The notes under the pieces are model-generated. The model was not told where the DNA came from, made no database searches, and saw only the letters and a list, made by a program, of their open reading frames with translations. Of a DNA stretch of 64,000 bases, positions 62,845 to 64,000 are shown in pieces. A program made the translations under genes and the position numbers. Location: assembly GCF_029946515.1 (NCBI RefSeq), contig NZ_JARZHH010000019.1, positions 110,490-174,489 of the forward strand, given 5' to 3'. The DNA is from Polyangium sp. 6x1 (GTDB lineage Bacteria > Myxococcota_A > Polyangia > Polyangiales > Polyangiaceae). Position 1 is the first letter of the stretch. Each line of letters begins with the position of its first letter.

Positions 62845-63849
62845 ATGGTTCTCGGTTCGATCGCGGCGCGTATCGGCTCGTCCGTGGCCACGCTGCTCGC
62901 GTTTTTCCTCGCCGCATGCGCCGCCCCACCGCCCCCGCCGCCCGCGATCACCGCTCCGCCCGTCTCCGCGGCGCCCCACCCCACCGCGGCCCCGCAGGCC
63001 TCCGCGAGCGCCTCCGCCACACCCGAATCTGCCTTGCCGCCGGCCGAGATCGGAGACCCCTCCTCGCTGGCCATGCCGCTCCCCGCGGAGTTCACCGCCA
63101 TCGATGATGACGGCGAGGCGGCATGCGGCACATTTCGTGTCGCGAACCTGCGCGAGGCGGGGCCGGGGAGCCTGCGGTTCGTCCGGGTACATGGCCCGAA
63201 TGGCAAGGTGGTGTACGAGGCCCACGGGCGCACCGAGAGGGCTGGCACCGACGTCTTCCGGCAGACCCTCGGCGCGGACTATTGCGGCGACCTCACAGGC
63301 GACGGCGTCCCCGAGGTCGTGATGACCGAGAGCTCGATGGGCGCGCATTGTTGCTACACGTATTACGTCATCAGCCTCGTCTCGCCGCCGCGGCGGATCC
63401 TCATGTGGGAAAAGGGCGACGCGGCCACCGCATTCGTCCCGGTAAAATACCGCCCCGGCCTGGCCTGGCAGCTCCAAGGTTTTTACGTTTTCTGGCCACC
63501 ATTCGTCCCCGACGCGGGGGATCCGGTGCTCTCATATGCTTCCGCGCCCGTCATCCCCGCGGTGCTCTCGCTGGTGAACGGCGCGTACGCCCTCACCTCG
63601 CTCTCGTTCCCCGAGGCCTATCGCAAGGACCGCGAGGAAACACGGGCGCGGTGCAGCAGCAAGAGCGACGAGATGCCGCAGGATCTTTGTGATCTCTTCA
63701 CGTGGGTAGATGCCGTGGCCATCGGCGACTGGGACGCGGAGCGCGACAAGGTGAAGGACCCAGAGCTCCGAAACGCGCTCGATCGGCGCGCGGCAGAGAC
63801 ACGCAAGAAGCTCTTGAAGGAGCTCGGATCCCTCGAAAGCCCGCGGTGA
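62845..63849 (+). CDS. predicted lipoprotein with calcium-loop-type motif
   Basis: 334 residues from the ATG at 62845. Signal and lipobox FLAAC, then a long Pro/Ala linker and a C-terminal domain. GDLTGDGVPEVVMTESS is an FG-GAP/EF-hand-like Asp-rich loop. HCCYTYYVIS gives paired cysteines. The C-terminal ~80 residues are helical and charged. No enzyme motif. The motif order resembles the LysM-like protein at 15412, without the LysM. Confidence 0.65.
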   Translation: MVLGSIAARIGSSVATLLAFFLAACAAPPPPPPAITAPPVSAAPHPTAAPQASASASATPESALPPAEIGDPSSLAMPLPAEFTAIDDDGEAACGTFRVANLREAGPGSLRFVRVHGPNGKVVYEAHGRTERAGTDVFRQTLGADYCGDLTGDGVPEVVMTESSMGAHCCYTYYVISLVSPPRRILMWEKGDAATAFVPVKYRPGLAWQLQGFYVFWPPFVPDAGDPVLSYASAPVIPAVLSLVNGAYALTSLSFPEAYRKDREETRARCSSKSDEMPQDLCDLFTWVDAVAIGDWDAERDKVKDPELRNALDRRAAETRKKLLKELGSLESPR

Positions 63850-63872
63850 GGTGCGGAGTGGTCTCTTCCTGG

Positions 63873-64000
63873 GGCCGCCGCGCCGGGGCGCTGCCCCGGA
63901 CCCCGCGGGGGCTGTTCGCCCCTCGACCCGAACCAGGGCCAGCCCTGGACCTTTTGGGGAAGAACTGCGCGATGCGCAGTTCTTCCCACAGGCCGGTGGG
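63873..64000. repeat. dispersed hairpin element, cut by the window end (copy D)
   Basis: It has CGGGGCGCTGCCCCG, GGGGCTGTTCGCCCC, CCAGGGCCAGCCCTGG and GAAGAACTGCGCGATGCGCAGTTCTTC. This is nearly identical to the first unit of copy C and in the same orientation. It lies directly beyond the stop of the lipoprotein gene and runs off the end of the window, so the rest of a composite element may follow. Confidence 0.85.

Overview
The window is a 64-kb stretch of very GC-rich chromosomal DNA. It most resembles a large-genome myxobacterium of the Polyangium/Sorangium type; this is inferred from gene style, not from a marker gene. Pointers are the strong G/C bias at third codon positions, many predicted lipoproteins of unknown role, Ser/Thr kinases fused to AAA/TPR modules, sigma-54 activators and dispersed intergenic hairpin repeats. 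I found no rRNA, tRNA, CRISPR array, insertion sequence or phage genes.

Layout. 0-10 kb: the end of a hemerythrin-like gene, a PAS-STAS stressosome-type protein, and a tripartite RND efflux operon (outer-membrane factor, adaptor, pump) on the minus strand. Divergent from it is a histidine kinase/response regulator pair whose regulator has a defective sigma-54 activator domain. 10-20 kb: a repeat-bearing toxin-like protein with a possible Cys/His protease fold, an EamA exporter, a radical SAM protein, a GNAT acetyltransferase, two tiny membrane proteins, a nuclease/phosphatase-fold enzyme, an SRPBCC protein, lipoproteins, and a TetR-ferredoxin-ferredoxin reductase unit that looks like a P450 electron supply lacking its P450. 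19-36 kb: a MORN/DUF1566 lipoprotein, a GH3 beta-glucosidase, two propeller lipoproteins, a small low-GC3 island with a Cys-rich lipoprotein and a frameshifted gene, a YcaQ-type DNA glycosylase, a propeller protein and a lipase-like hydrolase.

37-45 kb is the most unusual part: a tightly packed plus-strand operon of two ATP-grasp proteins, a patatin lipase with inserted membrane helices, a small protein that may be an alpha/beta-barrel, and an 853-residue fusion of a DyP-type heme peroxidase to a cytochrome P450. Several start and stop codons overlap, so the products probably act together. A reasonable hypothesis is release of a lipid by the patatin, two-heme oxidation of it, and ATP-grasp ligation to an amine or amino acid.

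45-58 kb is a signalling block: two large kinase-AAA-TPR proteins, a soluble histidine kinase, an FHA-containing sigma-54 activator, and an Hsp70-like ATPase, followed by a DUF2804 protein. 58-64 kb holds a multi-spanning membrane protein, a GldG-like lipoprotein, an NAD-dependent epimerase and a lipoprotein.

A family of composite hairpin elements sits at gene 3' ends (about 22.0, 28.8-29.2, 45.0-45.3 and 63.9 kb), and a separate nested palindrome lies at 58.1-58.2 kb between convergent genes.
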